From an uncultured Eubacteriales bacterium (GTDB lineage Bacteria > Bacillota > Clostridia > Lachnospirales > Lachnospiraceae): a stretch of DNA of 64,000 nt. The translations under genes were made by a program, and so were the position numbers. Below, in pieces: positions 62,041 to 64,000 of this stretch. The stretch lies in contig URMF01000008.1 in NCBI GenBank assembly GCA_900548855.1, positions 12,247 to 76,246 of the forward strand, in the 5' to 3' direction. How positions within the stretch are numbered: position 1 is the first letter of the stretch; each line of letters starts with the position of its first letter. The notes below the pieces were generated by a model. It was not told the DNA's origin, searched no databases, and saw only the letters and a program-made list of their open reading frames with translations.

Positions 62041-62421
62041 ATGGCATATAATCCAATGGCGGCATATGGAACCAATAGGGTAACCACTGCAACTCCGGCA
62101 GAGCTTACATTAATGCTTTATGAAGGAGCGATTAAGTTTTGTAATATTGCCAAAATGGCAATGGAGAAAAATGATATTGAGAAAGCGAATCTGAATATTC
62201 AGAAGGCGAGAAATATTATCGTAGAACTGCAGAGCACGCTTGATTTTGATTATCCGGTGGCGAAGGATTTTGATATTATTTATTCCTTTATATTTGACCG
62301 TATGACGGCGGCAAACATTTCGAAGGACCCGGCGGATGTGGAAGAGGTATTGGTGCAGTTGAGGGAGCTGCGGGATATTTGGAAACAGGTGATGAGAGTA
62401 GCGAAGGATCCAAGTATCTAG
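62041..62421 (+). CDS. fliS: Flagellin export chaperone FliS
   Basis: 126 residues. TATPAELTLMLYEGAIKFCN is the conserved FliS N-terminal helix and NIQKARNIIVELQSTLDFDY a further block. It binds the C-terminal end of flagellin in the cytosol to stop premature assembly and takes part in flagellin level control with FliW. GAGGTGAAGAC precedes the ATG. A fliT-like gene follows 16 bp downstream and flagellin after ~730 bp. Confidence 0.93.
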   Translation: MAYNPMAAYGTNRVTTATPAELTLMLYEGAIKFCNIAKMAMEKNDIEKANLNIQKARNIIVELQSTLDFDYPVAKDFDIIYSFIFDRMTAANISKDPADVEEVLVQLRELRDIWKQVMRVAKDPSI

Positions 62422-62437
62422 GAAATGAGGTAGAAGA

Positions 62438-62914
62438 ATGGATGAAAATTACGTTCAGGTTTTGATTGATACAATAACCAAAAAGGAAGAAACACTGCGT
62501 AAAATTCTTGAGATTACCAAGCGGCAGGAGCTGCTCAGTAAACAGGAAGTTTATTCATCAGATGAGATGGAAGCGACACTCAACGAAAAAGAGATTCAGA
62601 TTGCAAGAATCAATTATCTGGATGAGGGATTTCAGTCTGTGTATGACCGTGTCCGTTCTGAAGTACGAAATAATATAGAAAAATATAAACAGGATGTTTT
62701 AACACTGCAGGAGCGTATTCGTACCTGTACGGAGATAGCAAATGAAATTCAGGTGTTAGAGGAGAGAAACCGGAATCGGTTTAGTGCATTGTTTTCTAAA
62801 ACCCGGTCGGAGTATTCTACTTCTAAGACCCGGGCAAATGTGGCACAGAATTATTTCAAAACCATGAATAATTCCAAGGTCATGGATGCATATTTTGTAG
62901 ACAAAAAGCAGTAG
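62438..62914 (+). CDS. FliT/FlgN-like helical flagellar protein
   Basis: 158 residues, predicted as long helices with heptad-like spacing (LIDTITKKEETLRKILEITK, YDRVRSEVRNNIEKYKQDVL, LQERIRTCTEIANEIQVLEE) and a Ser/Thr-rich basic tail. It sits directly after fliS where fliT is found in other species. Sequence identity to FliT is not obvious, and the shape also fits the FlgN group. Probably an export chaperone, perhaps for FliD. GAGGTAGAAG precedes the ATG. Confidence 0.7.
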   Translation: MDENYVQVLIDTITKKEETLRKILEITKRQELLSKQEVYSSDEMEATLNEKEIQIARINYLDEGFQSVYDRVRSEVRNNIEKYKQDVLTLQERIRTCTEIANEIQVLEERNRNRFSALFSKTRSEYSTSKTRANVAQNYFKTMNNSKVMDAYFVDKKQ

Positions 62915-62976
62915 AATGCTATATATAGTGGAAAAGAAAATTTTTAAAATTTCTTTGAAAAAAATAAAGAAAAGTG

Positions 62977-63003
62977 TTAATATTAAGAAAAAGAATCCGA
63001 TAT
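62977..63003 (+). promoter_or_regulatory. Sigma-28 promoter of the flagellin gene
   Basis: TTAA (62977-62980), a 15-base spacer and TCCGATAT (62996-63003), one mismatch in the -10 (G to T). It lies ~150 bp before the flagellin start, giving a long leader. Confidence 0.75.
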
Positions 63004-63107
63004 ATATAATGTAAGTCACACAACAACTACATATGGAAACGCATGGTAATAACTTCCAGATGAGGAAGATATTATAAAACCATTTACGGCGGTAAACCCG
63101 CTAGTAC

Positions 63108-63141
63108 ATGTCGCAAGGATGCGGCATTATATTCAAGGAGG
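63108..63141 (+). promoter_or_regulatory. CsrA-binding hairpin and ribosome site of the flagellin mRNA
   Basis: ATGTCGC (63108-63114) pairs with GCGGCAT (63121-63127; one G-U) and presents the loop AAGGAT, the CsrA target loop with its GGA. Twenty-one bases on, AAGGAGG (63135-63141) is the ribosome site, also with a GGA. A CsrA dimer could bridge the two and block translation, as at hag in Bacillus. csrA and fliW are encoded 4 kb upstream. Confidence 0.75.
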
Positions 63142-63149
63142 AATTTATT

Positions 63150-63965
63150 ATGGTAGTACAACACAACATGCAAGCAGTTAACACGAACAGAATGTTAGGA
63201 CAGAACGTGAAGGCTGTACAGAAGTCAACAGAGAAGTTATCTTCAGGATATCAGGTAAACCGTGCAGCAGATGATGCAGCAGGTCTTTCTATTTCCGAGA
63301 AGATGAGAAACCAGATTCGTGGTCTTAACCAGGCTGTTAAGAACGCAGAGGATGGTATTTCTCTTATCCAGACTGCTGAAGGTAACATGAACGAGATTCA
63401 TTCTATCCTTCAGAGAATGGGCGAGTTAGCTATCAAAGCTCGTAACGATGTTAATGCAAGTGAAGATCGTCAGACTATTCAGGATGAGATTTCACAGTTG
63501 AAGCAGGAGATTTGCTCTATTACAAAGAAAGCTGAGTTCAACGGAACTAAGTTATTGAATGGTAATATGGCAAGTGGTAAGAACCTTCAGGTAGGTGCTA
63601 ATCAGGGTGAATTATTGAAGATCACAATTAGCGGTACATCATTGAAGAAGTTAGGTCTTACAACTACTTCTGTAACAACAGCTGCATCTGCATCTGCAGC
63701 AATTAAGCAGATTCAGAGCGCTATCAAGAATGTATCTGCACAGCGTTCATTACTGGGTGCTATTCAGAATCGTCTTGAGTACACCATTAACAATCTGGAG
63801 AACTACTCTGAGAACTTAACATCTGCTGAGTCACAGATTAGAGATACTGATATGGCTACAGAGATGGTTAACTACAGCAAGAACAATATCTTGCAGCAGG
63901 CTGCTCAGTCAATGCTTGCACAAGCTAACCAGTCTAACCAGGGTGTATTATCATTACTTCAGTAA
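63150..63965 (+). CDS. hag: Flagellin (short form)
   Basis: 271 residues. The N-terminal half (VQHNMQAVNTNRMLGQNVKA, STEKLSSGYQVNRAADDAAG, LSISEKMRNQIRGLNQAVKN) and the C-terminal end (SAESQIRDTDMATEMVNYSK, NILQQAAQSMLAQANQSNQG, VLSLLQ) are the conserved D0/D1 domains. The variable region between is small, only ~50-60 residues, so the filament is smooth-cored. It is the main subunit of the flagellar filament. Codon use is strongly biased, as for an abundant protein. The start at 63150 is set by AAGGAGG; an upstream in-frame Met at 63108 falls in the leader hairpin. Confidence 0.95.
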   Translation: MVVQHNMQAVNTNRMLGQNVKAVQKSTEKLSSGYQVNRAADDAAGLSISEKMRNQIRGLNQAVKNAEDGISLIQTAEGNMNEIHSILQRMGELAIKARNDVNASEDRQTIQDEISQLKQEICSITKKAEFNGTKLLNGNMASGKNLQVGANQGELLKITISGTSLKKLGLTTTSVTTAASASAAIKQIQSAIKNVSAQRSLLGAIQNRLEYTINNLENYSENLTSAESQIRDTDMATEMVNYSKNNILQQAAQSMLAQANQSNQGVLSLLQ

Positions 63966-64000
63966 TTTCATAATTATTGGAGTGAAGAGCCGGTCCATAA

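Noticed and set aside
63150..63965. Flagellin gene as truncated because it is short
   Set aside because: Both conserved ends are intact, including the C-terminal VLSLLQ; only the variable middle is small, which is common.
1..64000. CRISPR array, tRNA, rRNA or intact insertion sequence
   Set aside because: No regular spaced repeats, no cloverleaf sequence, no rRNA motif and no transposase frame were seen on reading both strands.

Overview
The window looks like chromosome from a motile, low-GC Gram-positive anaerobe of the class Clostridia, most likely a Lachnospiraceae gut bacterium (Roseburia/Eubacterium/Butyrivibrio-like). I infer this from the strong AGGAGG ribosome sites, the T-box leader, the Gram-positive exosortase XrtG locus, the DivIVA and Mbl-like proteins, and a clostridial-type flagellar cluster with CsrA and FliW. 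No database search was possible, so the family names rest on motifs and remembered family signatures.

Layout. (1) 1-6957: an XrtG exosortase locus: the 3' end of a surface protein with a Firmicu-CTERM-like tail, exosortase XrtG, a family 2 glycosyltransferase, an unrecognised two-pass membrane protein, a small 6-pyruvoyl-tetrahydropterin-synthase-like protein, a 318-bp gap with nested perfect inverted repeats, and a large PTPS-related multipass membrane protein. (2) 7008-8919: pckA with a near-consensus promoter and a terminator. (3) 8931-16471: an AT-rich accessory island with one tightly coupled defence operon. It holds two cytosine-5 DNA methyltransferases on either side of a NOV_C-type nuclease, then a Gabija-like pair (OLD ATPase/TOPRIM nuclease and UvrD-like helicase). 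A fragment of an excisionase-like gene sits at the left edge and a TGGGTACA direct repeat at the right. (4) 16596-30794: sugar uptake and envelope genes: two paralogous solute-binding lipoproteins with an extra N-terminal domain, a DUF885 peptidase, a small membrane protein, a GH1 beta-glucosidase, two ABC permeases, an HlyD-like adaptor and a MacB/FtsX-core-like protein. (5) 30828-38410: a T-box-controlled metG, a two-component system, a nitrilase-family amidase and a TraX-family membrane protein. (6) 38712-64000: cell-shape and motility genes: DivIVA-like coiled coil, a multi-PAS protein, mreB/mbl, flgF, flgG, rod-binding protein, an embedded BlaI/BlaR1 pair with a secreted protein, an XRE regulator, recD2, comF, yvyF, flgM, flgN, two tandem flgK genes, flgL, fliW, csrA, flaG, fliD, fliS, a fliT-like gene and flagellin.

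How the genes work together. The motility block carries its own control. FlgM would restrain sigma-28, and sigma-28-like promoters lie before flgM, flaG, flagellin and possibly mreB-flgF-flgG. CsrA and FliW are encoded here, and the flagellin leader has a 7-bp hairpin presenting AAGGAT followed by an AAGGAGG ribosome site, which is what a CsrA target should look like.

The strongest candidate for a little-described system is the five-gene defence operon (9037-16426). It joins a dual-methyltransferase restriction module to Gabija-like genes, with overlaps within each module and only 51 bp between them. The second is the structured leader at 4202-4424 before the PTPS-related XrtG gene.
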